Shown here one piece after another: positions 11,524 through 21,748 of a stretch of DNA of 64,000 nucleotides. This stretch comes from Ustilago trichophora. Lineage: Eukaryota > Basidiomycota > Ustilaginomycetes > Ustilaginales > Ustilaginaceae. The number at the start of each line of letters is the position of its first letter. The stretch's first letter is position 1. The translations under genes and the position numbers were made by a program. The notes beneath the pieces are model-generated. The model had not been told where the DNA came from, did not search any database, and saw only the letters and a list, made by a program, of their open reading frames with translations. The stretch covers positions 496,001-560,000 of the forward strand of contig OOIN01000003.1 of assembly GCA_900323505.1 (NCBI GenBank), written 5' to 3'.

Positions 11524-12222
11524 GACTTTCGTCGAGGCCTTTCCAGCCCACATTACCCACCTTGGTACTTTCATCGATGTCTGGCTCACTGCATATTTGA
11601 CTTCCCTTTTACGTTCTACAAGAGATGACCACAGATGTTTTTGCAAACTCACTGCAGCCGATTGCCTTTTGCCTCTCATCTTCTCAAAAGCAGTTGACCT
11701 TCTCTAAGCATATTCCGACAGCTGAGAGGGTTAAGTAGTCGCTGAGTGAATATCTGAATATCTGAACTGTGTATTCCAGCCGCAGCAATGACGAGGTTTT
11801 ACCTCTTTCGGGCGATGAGCCTTCTGAGGGTGTATTTGCTGCATTCAGAATTCATCAAGCCTACAAGAGGTGGGACCCGGCTTCCCGTGCATGGTCGCAC
11901 GTCGCTTGAGCGTCCGCTCAGCTGCCAGTGACCCGCTTCAGCTTCATTTTGCTGCTCTGCGGGGACTTCTGGCTACTTCACAGGTGTGCCGCTGTTAAAA
12001 GCTGTTTTGTGATGTAGCAGACGTGGGCGGTTGTCACCATTGCTGGATGATCCCTCGGTGGATACGAGAATTTTGTCATGGCTCAGAACTGAGACATTGC
12101 CTTTTGACCCACACAGCGTCTACGGCACCTCCGAAGGTATATATACCGTGCAGACACGATGTCGTTTCGACTCCCATCCACTCTTCCATTATTGCCATTC
12201 AGTTGCAACGCGTGTTGACACG
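11524..12222. promoter_or_regulatory. Upstream region of the first paralogue, with GTGGGAC and TATA box
   Basis: 699 bases. GTGGGAC lies at 11870-11876 (353 bases before the ATG) and TATATATA at 12138-12145 (about 80 bases before the ATG). An out-of-frame ATG near 12159 would lie around or upstream of the likely transcription start. No gene seen. Confidence 0.5.
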
Positions 12223-13254
12223 ATGCGGTTACTCTCCGTGGCGATTGTCCAACTCCTTTACGTTGTCAGCGTTTCTCGCGCGGTCTCACCTGAACGAGCA
12301 CTTGAAGAGCTCGACGAAGGTCTTCATCGAATTCAGCCCGATCCTACATGGCTAAGTCTCGGAAATGTCAGGGAAGGTATCGCTCAACACACTGGTGCGG
12401 TGACATCTCAACCTGTCCAGAATGAACATCCCTGGCATCTTTCCTTATCAATGGCCCACCGGTGGTCACCTGAACGCGCTAAACCAGCTGTCTCGGAGCC
12501 AGCAGGCATTCCCTTCTATGACCTGCGCCCGAAATCGCCCGAACCACCATCCGACAGCTCCATCACTTCTTCTTTGCAACCCTCGCCCCTGTTCCTCCAG
12601 ATGGACAGAGGGACGACATCTAGCGGAGCCCCGCAGCCTGACCTTGTCTTCTCGAAACTGATCCTGGACAAGAGATCGGGACTTATGAAATTGCCGAAAA
12701 AGATGACGAACATGGACTCTTCCTGGTTCGATGCAGTCTATCAGAGCATGAAAATGCAATTTGAAGGGAACACCTGGAGTGAAGATTGGAGACTCAAGAC
12801 TCAACTAGGGTGGATGGAGACACTGACGTCTCCAAGGGCCAAGTTTTTTCGCGCGCCTGGCAAGGTTTACATGTTGCGGCTCAAGCCTGGAGATTGGGGC
12901 GTAAGGGACTCGAGAGAGGTGATTCTGAGACACCATTCTTCGACGGTGTTGGATGGCAAGCAAAAGCATGACCTACTGACAGCCTGGAGCACTGCCAATG
13001 AAGGCAAGAGCCTTGTCCTGCTGGGAATGTATCGCAATGTGGTCAGGAAAAAAGCCGGTAGTTTCTTCAGATACCTCAGGGCGGAAGGCTACACTGTGGT
13101 ACCGACCAAGACCGAGAATGCCGAAATCTACCTCGTGTCTGAGAATGATGCTATGCACGATGCCAAGGTTGAGAGGTATAAGTATAGCGAGAATAGCCCC
13201 CGTAGAGGCTCCGCTGCGACTTCCCATCGTGCAGACAGAGACCTGCACTTGTGA
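12223..13254 (+). CDS. Secreted effector-like protein, cluster paralogue 1
   Basis: An intronless 343-residue frame. A signal peptide covers about residues 1-22 (MRLLSVAIVQLLYVVSVSRA). The middle is Ser/Pro-rich and probably disordered, with a PWHLSLSMAHRW tryptophan motif. The C-terminal module (about 165-330) includes LMKLPKKMTNMDSSWFDAVY, the core TAWSTANEGKSLVLLGMYRN and IYLVSEN. The mature part appears to lack cysteine. The open frame extends upstream to 12031 but starts there with TTG; 12223 is its only suitable ATG and is preceded by a TATA box. Paralogous to the next ten effector-like genes. Function unknown; plant-associated secretion is inferred from the architecture. Confidence 0.8.
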   Translation: MRLLSVAIVQLLYVVSVSRAVSPERALEELDEGLHRIQPDPTWLSLGNVREGIAQHTGAVTSQPVQNEHPWHLSLSMAHRWSPERAKPAVSEPAGIPFYDLRPKSPEPPSDSSITSSLQPSPLFLQMDRGTTSSGAPQPDLVFSKLILDKRSGLMKLPKKMTNMDSSWFDAVYQSMKMQFEGNTWSEDWRLKTQLGWMETLTSPRAKFFRAPGKVYMLRLKPGDWGVRDSREVILRHHSSTVLDGKQKHDLLTAWSTANEGKSLVLLGMYRNVVRKKAGSFFRYLRAEGYTVVPTKTENAEIYLVSENDAMHDAKVERYKYSENSPRRGSAATSHRADRDLHL

Positions 13255-14055
13255 AGCATTGCACTTCGCCCACTCAATTCACTCGGTCGCGTAGCCAATG
13301 TTTTTCCTGTACTGTACATTCTGAACGCTACAAGTACCATGATCTTTTCCATTTCTATGGCACAGCCATCTAATTGGATATTCTTGACTTTGAGGACGCT
13401 TGAGGCAAGGCATCCCTGAGATCGAAGCTGCTTGTCCCCACTTTGCTGAGTGTGTTCGCTCGAAAAAGCATCTTGAGAGTGCGTCTCGATATGCATATGC
13501 GTCTTCAACAGAAGGCTGCAGGCCGTGGTAAATACTCCCATCCCCTAACGCGCAAGGCGCAAAGCCGAGAAAGTCGGCCCAACTATAGTCTCAGTCCGAG
13601 TCTCCGTCCCTTGTGGTGAGGCGAGTGGGTTTTAGCTGACTGATTGCACACCACAGAACTGCATCAGTGTTCATAAGAGTTTGTACTGCACCAACCATCC
13701 AAGTACTTAGGGTGGTGAGTCACAGCAAGGGATGCCGACAAGATTCATTCAGCCGAAGGGTGGGACAGTCTCGACATTCTTCTCACGGGCCTAAGTACCT
13801 CAGCTCCCTGATGCTCTACAACTAGAGTCTGTCGCAAGTGCATCACTCTTGTCCCTCGGCAGGCTGGACTTCATTTCAAGCTAGAATCAGGTTGAGAATG
13901 TACAGATATGGCTGTGTGAGGGTCATGGACTGAAGTGCCACGCAAGATGCGCATATAGAAAGGAAGCCAATACAGTCTGCCCGCCCCCTCCTTTCTCGAA
14001 CTCACCCAACTGTTTTTTTTATTCTCCTAAAAATTCGCCTTTTTATCATACCACA
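13255..14055. promoter_or_regulatory. Upstream region of paralogue 2, duplicated before paralogue 3
   Basis: 801 bases. GTGGGAC at 13760-13766 sits within GGGTGGGACAGTCTC, which recurs at 15651-15665. TGGACTTCATTT near 13866 recurs near 15714, and the AGGCTGCAGGCCGTGG stretch near 13511 recurs near 15590 as AGGCTGCAAGCCGTGG. ATATAGAAAGGAAG at 13953 is a TATA-like box about 103 bases before the ATG. Homology of the two upstream regions is read directly from these blocks. Confidence 0.6.
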
Positions 14056-15387
14056 ATGTACAAGCTTTTTTTGATAGCGCTTAGTCTAGGCTGTATCCTC
14101 AATGTCGTACACTCGACTCCCCTTCTCAAAGGTTTTGCGGCAGAGCGGAGCAAGGAGATCGTCGAGCAAAGTCCAGAGGTGCTCTCGACCAAGTTGACCC
14201 TTGGACGCTCGGAGCTGTTTTCGCCTCAGCACTCAGGAGCGCCGCAACATGCTATTGATGGCATGGTCCGGCCTGAAACTTGGCATATAGCCCACGAATC
14301 AAGTGCACATCAGTACCCGTCATCGTTTGAACGGGGTGATTCTCGGATCGCCGAGACCCCTACCTTTGAATCATGGCCCTCGAGCCACGAAAAAAGTGTA
14401 TACCGACCCGCAGGAGCGCCTCGACACGGAGGTGATGGCGTCGTTCCGCCGATTCCCGTTCGACAATGGCAAATGAGCCAAGATACCAGCGTGCATCTGT
14501 CTTCGTCCTCCGCCCAAAGTGTCTTTTCGCATTCACCCATGTCGGCCTTCCGAGGATACGCCCAGACCTTTCGATCACCTGTGTATATGCCGGTGGCTCA
14601 ATCTTCCATTTCCACTGTTCATCCCGAATTCGTGGCACAAGAGCCGAACATACACATGTCTCAAAGCCCGCCGAGTAAGCCTTCGGCGGATTTGGAGCGT
14701 TCGCGTCCCTCCACGTCGAGAATCCGAGAACATGATGGGTCAACTCGACCTGCAATGGAGTCTTCGGCAGCTGCTCCGTCGCGATCAAAAAGTATTCTCG
14801 GCAGTTACGTCCGAATATCGGATGCGCAACGTCTTGAAGGGATACTTACTGTCGACCCTTCGATAATGTTGAAGCCTGTAAGCGCGCGACGAGGTTGGAT
14901 GGAGCTTCCGAAAGTGATGACGTACATCAAGTCTCCCTGGCTTGCTAGTATCTATGAAAGGCTGGCAGTGGAGAACACAGACCGTCGAAGAATTTATGAT
15001 CGTTCTAAGATCGAGCTTTCGGATGATGTTCTGGAGAGCTTTTCATTTCAGACAAACTACTTCTCGAAGCGGGGGAGTGCCTATCTGCTGCATCTTGACG
15101 CTAATGGGGTCGATGGCGCCCCAGCTGACTCTATTACCTTGCTCGTACGATACCATACCAGGAAGATGATTGGGGACAAAATCGTATATAAAGTTATCTC
15201 CTTCTGGGGCACCGTTGACAATGGAGCCAAACTTGTATTGCTGGGCGTCTTCCACGCGAGCCAAAGAGGATTCGATCGATTGCTAAAAGATTGGAATGGC
15301 GTTAAATACTTGTTTGAAAGTAATTACCCAGACCGTCACTCCTTGGATTTGTACCTGGTCCCGGAGGATCAGTTGAGGCGCACATAG
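14056..15387 (+). CDS. Secreted effector-like protein, cluster paralogue 2
   Basis: Intronless, 443 residues. The signal peptide covers about residues 1-20 (MYKLFLIALSLGCILNVVHS), followed by PLLKGFAAERSKEIV and a single LSTKLTLGRSELF motif near residue 44. The middle is Ser/Pro/His-rich with repeated tryptophan motifs (ETWHIAHESS, RQWQMSQDTS). The C-terminal module (about 280-443) has GWMELPKVMTYIKSPWLASIYERL, VISFWGTVDNGAKLVLLGVF and the end LDLYLVPED. It is the closest relative of the next gene in signal peptide, AAERSKEIV segment and C-terminal module, so the pair looks like a recent tandem duplication. Role unknown. Confidence 0.85.
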   Translation: MYKLFLIALSLGCILNVVHSTPLLKGFAAERSKEIVEQSPEVLSTKLTLGRSELFSPQHSGAPQHAIDGMVRPETWHIAHESSAHQYPSSFERGDSRIAETPTFESWPSSHEKSVYRPAGAPRHGGDGVVPPIPVRQWQMSQDTSVHLSSSSAQSVFSHSPMSAFRGYAQTFRSPVYMPVAQSSISTVHPEFVAQEPNIHMSQSPPSKPSADLERSRPSTSRIREHDGSTRPAMESSAAAPSRSKSILGSYVRISDAQRLEGILTVDPSIMLKPVSARRGWMELPKVMTYIKSPWLASIYERLAVENTDRRRIYDRSKIELSDDVLESFSFQTNYFSKRGSAYLLHLDANGVDGAPADSITLLVRYHTRKMIGDKIVYKVISFWGTVDNGAKLVLLGVFHASQRGFDRLLKDWNGVKYLFESNYPDRHSLDLYLVPEDQLRRT

Positions 15388-15877
15388 TGATCCCTTTGCA
15401 TATCGAGCCCCGCTATTTCTTTCGAATCTATCTTTTCCGCTTCCTCAGTTTCATTCATCTTTTCTGTGATGCAACGTCAGAGATCAAGCCTACGTGGCAG
15501 GCTACTTCGCATGTAAATTGTGCACGATCCATACCGGCTATCTTCAGAGTTTGTCTCTCGGTGAAACATTTCGATGCGCCTTCAACATGAGGCTGCAAGC
15601 CGTGGTGGAGTTGGCCGTCGAGTATTCAACAAGTGGCAAGATTAGTCTTTGGGTGGGACAGTCTCCAATTTCTTCCCAAGTGCAGTGGCTCTCTTTTGCT
15701 CGTCAGCAGGGTTGGACTTCATTTGAAACGCAACGGTCAGTCATGGAGTTCAGGTACGTGCCATGGAAGCGTGCAAAGTACAAAAACAACGGTCACTACG
15801 GCTTGTCCCTTTCCTTTTTTCGGAACTTCCGCATTTTCTTTTTCCTCTTGCTTGACAGACTAACTCAGTAGAAGACA
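15388..15877. promoter_or_regulatory. Upstream region of paralogue 3
   Basis: 490 bases. Carries GTGGGAC at 15653-15659 (225 bases before the ATG) and the blocks shared with the region before paralogue 2. The last 100 bases are C/T-rich. Confidence 0.5.
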
Positions 15878-17098
15878 ATGTACAGGCCTATGTGGGTAGT
15901 GCTTGCCCTAGGTTGTATCTTCAGTGACGTGCACTCGGCTCCCTTTCTCGAAGATTTCGCGGCAGAGCGGAGCAAGGAGATCGTCGAGCGGAGCAAGGAG
16001 ATCGTCGAGCGGAGCAAGGAGATCATCGGGGACCGTTCAGAGCTGCTCGCAACCGAATTGCACCTTGGGCTTCCCGGGACACTACCTTATCGGCACACCA
16101 CTGCTCCTGAGAAAGTAGCTGGTCAAATGGAAGGGCCCAGCCGCAGTGGACCATCGGGTTTGAGTCCGGAAAGCTGGAATTTGCCAGAAAGGGCTCCGTC
16201 ACACGCAGGTAACGACATCAATGCACATGGCTTCCGAGGACCTTGGTTCTTCGACCACCAGACCCGTGTGTATTGGCCCGAGGCATTCCGACCTTTTGCT
16301 GGCGACGGCACCATGCAACCCTTTGTCCCTCGACCATGGCACGTGGGCCACGAAACAAGCACAGATCCTTCTTCTCCTCCAGGACCCTTTTTGCATTCCT
16401 CTGCGCCACGATTCCAAGGACACTTCGAAGCCCTTCGACATGCTGGTCCAGCTATGGAATCATCGATAGCTACTCCTTCTTCTGCCTCCTCAGTCATTCC
16501 CGGCTTTGTCGCCCACGCATCGAGCTCACAAATTTTCGAACGCGAGCCTGCATTGGACCCTTCGATCAGGTTCAACCCTCGTGCATCCGATTTACCTGGT
16601 AGGCGCGATTGGCTACCAATGCCAGACAAGGTCGTGTATGTCAAATCTCCTTGGATTGCCAAAATTTACGAAAGACTAGTGAAGAAGGCAGCCCCTGCCC
16701 CCCGAGTTCCTCATTCTATGGATGACGTCTCGAATGATGTTCTCGACAGACTTTTGGAGCCGAACAAGCATTTGATCAGGGAGGGGCAAGCTTACTTGAT
16801 GCAAATAACGGCTGAACCTGACGATGGCGCCCCATTCAAGTCCATGACGGTGATGATTCGACATTTCTATCCCGTACGAAAGGCGAGTGGGCCCCGAGGG
16901 AACCTTGTCTCATTCTGTAGCACCATTGATAATGGAAATCAGCTCGCATTGTTGGGCGTCTTCAGAACCACTAGAACAACGTTCGAGCATCTGGTGAAAG
17001 CGAGAGGGACGCTCAAGTATTCGATCGAGAAACATCCAAACGGCGGTTCAGGCATGGATCGATATCTAATCCCGGAGAAGCATTCGGACCATAGCTAA
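15878..17098 (+). CDS. Secreted effector-like protein, cluster paralogue 3
   Basis: Intronless, 406 residues. Signal peptide at about residues 1-20 (MYRPMWVVLALGCIFSDVHS), then three tandem ERSKEIV/I heptads where paralogue 2 has one, then LATELHLGLPG near residue 58, a variant of the family STxLTLG motif. The middle region is rich in Pro, Ser, Phe and Trp (FVPRPWHVGHETST). The C-terminal module begins near residue 240 (DWLPMPDKVVYVKSPWIAKIYERL) and includes SFCSTIDNGNQLALLGVFRT and DRYLIPEK. One cysteine is seen in the mature part. Recent tandem copy of paralogue 2. Confidence 0.85.
   Translation: MYRPMWVVLALGCIFSDVHSAPFLEDFAAERSKEIVERSKEIVERSKEIIGDRSELLATELHLGLPGTLPYRHTTAPEKVAGQMEGPSRSGPSGLSPESWNLPERAPSHAGNDINAHGFRGPWFFDHQTRVYWPEAFRPFAGDGTMQPFVPRPWHVGHETSTDPSSPPGPFLHSSAPRFQGHFEALRHAGPAMESSIATPSSASSVIPGFVAHASSSQIFEREPALDPSIRFNPRASDLPGRRDWLPMPDKVVYVKSPWIAKIYERLVKKAAPAPRVPHSMDDVSNDVLDRLLEPNKHLIREGQAYLMQITAEPDDGAPFKSMTVMIRHFYPVRKASGPRGNLVSFCSTIDNGNQLALLGVFRTTRTTFEHLVKARGTLKYSIEKHPNGGSGMDRYLIPEKHSDHS
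15965..16027 (+). repeat. 21-bp in-frame tandem repeat (ERSKEIV/I), three copies
   Basis: Three near-identical copies of GAGCGGAGCAAGGAGATCGTC (third ends ATC), directly after the signal peptide of paralogue 3. The sister gene has one copy at the same place, which points to slippage or unequal crossing-over after duplication. Confidence 0.9.
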
Positions 17099-17975
17099 TT
17101 GCAGTGGAGCTCTGTGCACTTCAAATTTCTCCCTTCTGTTCTAACCTCTCTGCACTATGCCTTTATCACATCCATCTTGTAACGAAATGTGAAGGCAAGT
17201 CACATGAATGACAGCCTGTTCTGCATGAAAGACGAAACTGGATACCGAGTCCATGCGCCCAGACTTGATTCTAAGTCTGTGCTACACTTTTCCAGGGTGC
17301 GGGGCAGCTCAACCTACCATTGTGGTTCGAAGTGTAGCCAGCCTACATACCTCTTGCGGCTGAAATCGTTCTGTGCTCAATTCAACGCGGCAGAGAGTGT
17401 GTGGGACCTGCTGCTCGAAGAATATCATAAGTTAGTGCCCACCAAAGTCAGTGCTGAGTGCTCAAGTGTGGGTGACCTGTATTTTGTTGCATTTCCGAAG
17501 CGGTCAGAGCCTTCTGGACATTGCGACAGCAAGCAATCTGGCCTTGCAACCATTTTCCCCTCGCTCATCCACTGCACATTCTGCTCAAGTACGAAGTCTG
17601 CTCGATTGGAAACAGTTACGATCCACCTTAAGGCAAGGCTCCCACCACCTTTGAGCTATCGTTATGCATATGGCTTCAGTGGGGCCGCTTCATTTGGCTT
17701 CAGGACAACAAACTGTCTCCTCATCAAGTGGGAAGTTAGGAAGTGAGACCTCAAACAGACGGCCTAGAATTCAGCCAGGTAGCGAGCGCTCTGTCGTAAC
17801 TTCAAGGGTGGGGCGTCCACGCAGAGCCTCTGGAAGAGGGCGCTCTCAGCTCCCATCCTTATTTGAAGCATCATAAGCGTACCGAACAACGCTTGCAAAG
17901 CAATTTTGTTTCTTCCTCTTCTTCTCCGGAGGCTAGAACATCCCTTTCCCAGCTCCTTGAGCCTCACATCCTACT
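17099..17975. promoter_or_regulatory. Intergenic region before paralogue 4
   Basis: 877 bases. A near match to the heptamer, GTGGGGC, is at 17808-17814 (168 bases before the ATG). A 185-codon open frame at 17189-17746 has no signal peptide, no family module and no recognisable domain and is not called. Confidence 0.4.
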
Positions 17976-18923
17976 ATGCTATTGTTCAAGGTAGCTTTGC
18001 ACCTGTGGTGCGCATTGATTGTTGTACGATCAAGCCCCCTATCGGGATCATTCGAACAGCTCGGCAGAGCTGCCGCGGACCATCTCGAGGAAGTGTCTAC
18101 CGATGTGCCTGCCGACGTGTCCACCGATGTGCTTACCCAGCTGAGACTCGTGACAGGATCGGCTTCCCCTGGAAAGTCCACCGAAGTAATCGATAGGCAG
18201 GCTCGAGCTGTTCCATCATGGTATTTGCCTCAGGATGTGGGCCATCACCTATCGACAGACCTGACTTTAGGACCTTCCACTCACTCTGCTGAACCATGGT
18301 TCCAAGATCCTCCTGAGTCTTCGCGAGGAACACCTCGTGCTCCGTCAGCCGACGCAAACGCTCAAATAAACCCTCTCCCTCCAGCTCTTCAAGTGGCAGA
18401 CGAAGAAGACGGGAAACGAATCGACCAAGATTTCTCGAATCTACGTCAAGATCCCGCTTATCCCGGCTCGATGCTCTTTCCGAAGCAGATCGTTTGCATT
18501 CGACCGCCATGGCTTCACGATATCTACAACAATATTATAGAAAGGCTGCCGAGAAGGTCAGATGTGCAGACTGGCGAGCTTGAGCTCTCCGAAGTCGATC
18601 GTCAAAAGATCGAAGCAAGGTCGCTGCTAAAATTTGGGAAGAAAAACGAAATCTACAAAATGACGATCCTGGCCAATCAATGGGGCTCAACTACGCGGAG
18701 GGAGCTGATCCTGAGATATCACACCAGAGTCAATCTTGTGGAAAAGACTGTTTGGAATGTCATGTCATTCTGGGGCACTGCAGGCGATGGAAATTTCTTC
18801 GCTTTGCTGGGCGTGTACCGCACAAGCCAGTCATACTTCGACAACTTCGTTAAGCTCGAAAGTGTTCGCCGATACTATCTCCATGTGGATCGGACAAGAA
18901 CTCTCGTATATCCGGCTCAATAG
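17976..18923 (+). CDS. Secreted effector-like protein, cluster paralogue 4
   Basis: Intronless, 315 residues, the shortest of the family. Signal peptide at about residues 1-20 (MLLFKVALHLWCALIVVRSS). Next come short VSTDV repeats, PSWYLPQDVGHH and a LSTDLTLGPSTHSAEPWF motif near residue 93. The C-terminal module (about 160-312) has LFPKQIVCIRPPWLHDIYNNI, RRELILRYHTR, VMSFWGTAGDGNFFALLGVYRT and ends TLVYPAQ. Clear sequence relation to paralogues 2-6. Secretion is inferred from the signal peptide; activity unknown. Confidence 0.83.
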   Translation: MLLFKVALHLWCALIVVRSSPLSGSFEQLGRAAADHLEEVSTDVPADVSTDVLTQLRLVTGSASPGKSTEVIDRQARAVPSWYLPQDVGHHLSTDLTLGPSTHSAEPWFQDPPESSRGTPRAPSADANAQINPLPPALQVADEEDGKRIDQDFSNLRQDPAYPGSMLFPKQIVCIRPPWLHDIYNNIIERLPRRSDVQTGELELSEVDRQKIEARSLLKFGKKNEIYKMTILANQWGSTTRRELILRYHTRVNLVEKTVWNVMSFWGTAGDGNFFALLGVYRTSQSYFDNFVKLESVRRYYLHVDRTRTLVYPAQ

Positions 18924-19908
18924 TCGCCACTCCCAAATATATGATGAGTCAGCCTGGGAGGAAATGTGTCGGAAGTTTCAAGTCGGAAAGACTTGATGTT
19001 GCTGTAAGCGGTATCAGATGACGGAAACACACTCTTTGTCATTACTTCATGAGGGGAAAAAACACTTCGGCTCTGCCCACTCACCTCAGCACTTGTATCT
19101 TCTACACATGCAATCTATCCGTTCCCCTTGTCTTTTGAACTCACCATGAGTCCGATTTTGTTCACATCCTTGTTTGAAAGCTTCGGCTGCATGTCAGAGA
19201 TGTCTTCGACATCGATATTCGGGCTCTACCCACGTGATACCGGACCTTCATCTGCCTTCTCCGTCTCGCTGTGATTTCGGACGATATTCCCTCGTAAGAT
19301 CACACGGATAAATGCTTCAGATGTGGGTCCGCAAATGCACAACTTCATATCTTCTCCGAGTCAGAGTCGTCGCCCCTCCGTGCCCAACCAAGGCTGATGG
19401 ATGTGAGTATCACGATCTGGATGGAAGTGAGGTATTTTGAGGGTTTCCACAAAAAGTGCCACATTGATCGAGCGTCATGCCGGCCCGCCAAACAAGATCT
19501 TCTCTTGGGGTGATTCAAGAGAGAAATACCAGAGCTAGTACATAAAAAAGAAATTGTAAGGGTAATAATGCCTGCGTTTTCTTGACGTATGAGTCCGAGG
19601 CAAAAGAAGATACAGGAAGTACTTGTCACCGCAGTGTCAACACATTGTCATACATTGCGTCAACAAGTCAGGTGGGTCTCCCTCCGTTGCATGAGTACAA
19701 ATTTGATTGGGAGTTCGTGCAAGTGGTGGGTCATCTCGAGCCTACTTGCAACGTCCCACATTCAAGTTGTTACTATCCCACATGAAGGCGCGAGTCCAAA
19801 AGCACCACTGGTGCCTCAAGAATAAAAGTAGGAAAGGAATCGTTGAAAGCTTCCGCATTGCTCCCTAGCATCTTTTTCTTCGTTCTTGGCTGTTCTACAA
19901 AAGGCGCA
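18924..19908. promoter_or_regulatory. Intergenic region before paralogue 5
   Basis: 985 bases. GTCCCAC (19753-19759), then a second CCCAC within TATCCCACATGAAGGCGCGAGTCC (from about 19774). A TATA-like ATAAAAG lies at 19822-19828, 87 bases before the ATG. A closely similar CCCACTTGAAGGC plus ATAAAAG arrangement precedes paralogue 6. The rest shows no gene. Confidence 0.5.
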
Positions 19909-21072
19909 ATGAGACGTCCTCTGTTGAGGGCTCTGCACCTGTGCTGGATCGTTTCACGCATCCATGCATCTCCCCTCTTCCATATCCCAGAACTTGTAGA
20001 AGGCATCACCGAACTTCCCCCGGATCAAATTTCTAAAGAGTTGACAATCGCTCGTGATTGGGCTTCTGCAGCCGTACAACCAGCAAGGATCTCGACGGAT
20101 CTGACACTCGGTCGTAACTGGGCTTCTGCCGAGGTACAGCCAGCAAGTATCTCAACGGATCTGACACTCGGTCGCGACTGGGCTTCTGCCGCCGTACACC
20201 CTCCAACTTTCTCAACGGATCGGAGAACCGGGCCTGACTTGGCTTCTGCCGCCGTACACCCACCAAGCTTCTCAACGGATCTGAGAACCGGTCGTGATTC
20301 GGCTTCTACTTTGAATCTCCCTCAAGGAGAAAGCTCCAGGCCAGCTCAGAATTTCTACAGGTGGTACACAGGCTCTGCAGCCAGCTCTTCGTGGTCACCC
20401 GAGGCCGCTCGACAGCTTCCAGGTACATTCTCCACATACCCCGCCTCACAGCCTGGAACGAGCCAGCTTCCGATCCATGCTTTCAATCCAGCCTCGGAAA
20501 CTTCGGTCCCTGCCAGCCCTCTCATCGAAGCGCAGACGGATGTCAATGTCGCTCAGAATGAGCCTATCGATCGTGAATTTGTGGATCTACTCAAAGTTCC
20601 GGACCGGCAGGAATGGTTGCTGCTACCAGACAAATTCATAAATGTGCCATCTCCATGGGTCGAAGAAGTATACCAGAAACTACTATCAGACGCCGGTTCC
20701 GACTTGAAGCCAACAGCGGTGGTCGACGAAGCCACTCCGAACAAGCTGAAGCTCGCACGAAGATTTTTCTTCAGAAATAACGATCCGGTGCACACAATCC
20801 GGATCAGGGCTGGTACAAAGGGCTCGGCCGTGGCGAGAGACTTGCTTGTCAAGCTTAACAATAGGCTGAAGTCACGGTATGTTATATCCCTTTGGAGCAC
20901 CGCTGGCGGCAAAGACACCCTAGCGTTACTAGGCATGTACACAACAACCGAAAGAAATTTCGAAAAACTGGTTTGGCGCCAAGGCGTCGAGCACTTCAGG
21001 TTGAAGATAGTGGAACGAGTGGAAGGAGTGGAAGGAGTGGACAGAGTGTATCTTGTGCCATCCACAAGGTGA
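19909..21072 (+). CDS. Secreted effector-like protein with five 20-residue repeats, cluster paralogue 5
   Basis: Intronless, 387 residues from the ATG at 19909; the open frame upstream to 19843 begins with TTG and is not used. Signal peptide about residues 1-21 (MRRPLLRALHLCWIVSRIHA). Residues 41-140 are five 20-residue repeats with the consensus STDLTLGRDWASAAVHPP, the last two degenerating. A Ser/Trp-rich linker follows. The C-terminal module starts near residue 225 (PDRQEWLLLPDKFINVPSPWVEEVYQKLL) and contains VISLWSTAGGKDTLALLGMYTT and VDRVYLVPSTR. The only cysteine recognised is in the signal peptide. The single STxLTLG motif of its neighbours has been amplified here. Confidence 0.85.
   Translation: MRRPLLRALHLCWIVSRIHASPLFHIPELVEGITELPPDQISKELTIARDWASAAVQPARISTDLTLGRNWASAEVQPASISTDLTLGRDWASAAVHPPTFSTDRRTGPDLASAAVHPPSFSTDLRTGRDSASTLNLPQGESSRPAQNFYRWYTGSAASSSWSPEAARQLPGTFSTYPASQPGTSQLPIHAFNPASETSVPASPLIEAQTDVNVAQNEPIDREFVDLLKVPDRQEWLLLPDKFINVPSPWVEEVYQKLLSDAGSDLKPTAVVDEATPNKLKLARRFFFRNNDPVHTIRIRAGTKGSAVARDLLVKLNNRLKSRYVISLWSTAGGKDTLALLGMYTTTERNFEKLVWRQGVEHFRLKIVERVEGVEGVDRVYLVPSTR
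20029..20328 (+). repeat. Five tandem 60-bp in-frame repeats
   Basis: Units at 20029, 20089, 20149, 20209 and 20269, each encoding 20 residues around (I/F)S(T/K)(D/E)LTLGRxWASAAVxPx. Units 2 and 3 are most alike; unit 5 has decayed after GRDSAS. There are no frame breaks. Confidence 0.92.
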
Positions 21073-21748
21073 AGTCATTGGACGGATCTTTCCTGTGCAT
21101 GCACTCCTGCTATCGTGTACGGCCAAACAAATGAACCCGACGTCTGGTAACAGCTTTCACTTCGCGACAATAGAACCCAGCTATGATACAGTATCTTTCG
21201 TAGAACTTCTGCGCACTACACGCAGAATTGTTCCAGCAATTAACGATGAAGGCGTCCCTGTGACATGTTATTGATTGCCTGAGGGACAAGAGCAGTAACA
21301 GAAGTGGTACAAGAGCATTACAACGAGGCCAGAGATGCGTACGTTCTTCTTACAAGCTCATAAAATGGGGGCGATGCACTAGAGTCTGAAGCTACGTTCG
21401 ACATGCAGCACAGTAACAAGACAAAGGTGGAACGGATGTTGCAACGTGCAGACTCCCACCCGGTACCCACAAATGAACTTGTATAAAGGTGTTTGTGCAG
21501 CAAACGCAAAGCACTCTCGTCCACGGCTTCATTTTCCTTTCAGGAGGTGACTTAGATTGCATGCTGCATTTCACATCATATGCAGCAGTCCCACTTGAAG
21601 GCTTTGGGCGAGACTCTACCATGCCGACTCAAAGCGGCCTCGGCAGATGCTTCGAGTAGATAAAAGCATGGGGAAGGACTCAACAAACGATTTTTTAATC
21701 ACAACCATCTTTCCTCTATATTTTCTCCATTGATAGGCAAAAGTCAAG
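21073..21748. promoter_or_regulatory. Upstream region of paralogue 6
   Basis: 676 bases. GTCCCAC at 21588-21594 within AGTCCCACTTGAAGGC, and a TATA-like ATAAAAG at 21660-21666 (89 bases before the ATG) followed by a purine-rich GGGGAAGGA. The arrangement matches that before paralogue 5. Confidence 0.5.

Noticed and set aside
12031..12222. Upstream extension of paralogue 1
   Set aside because: Begins with TTG, lies mostly upstream of the TATA box and would hide the signal peptide.
17189..17746. 185-codon open frame between paralogues 3 and 4
   Set aside because: No signal peptide, family module or recognisable domain; falls in a promoter region.
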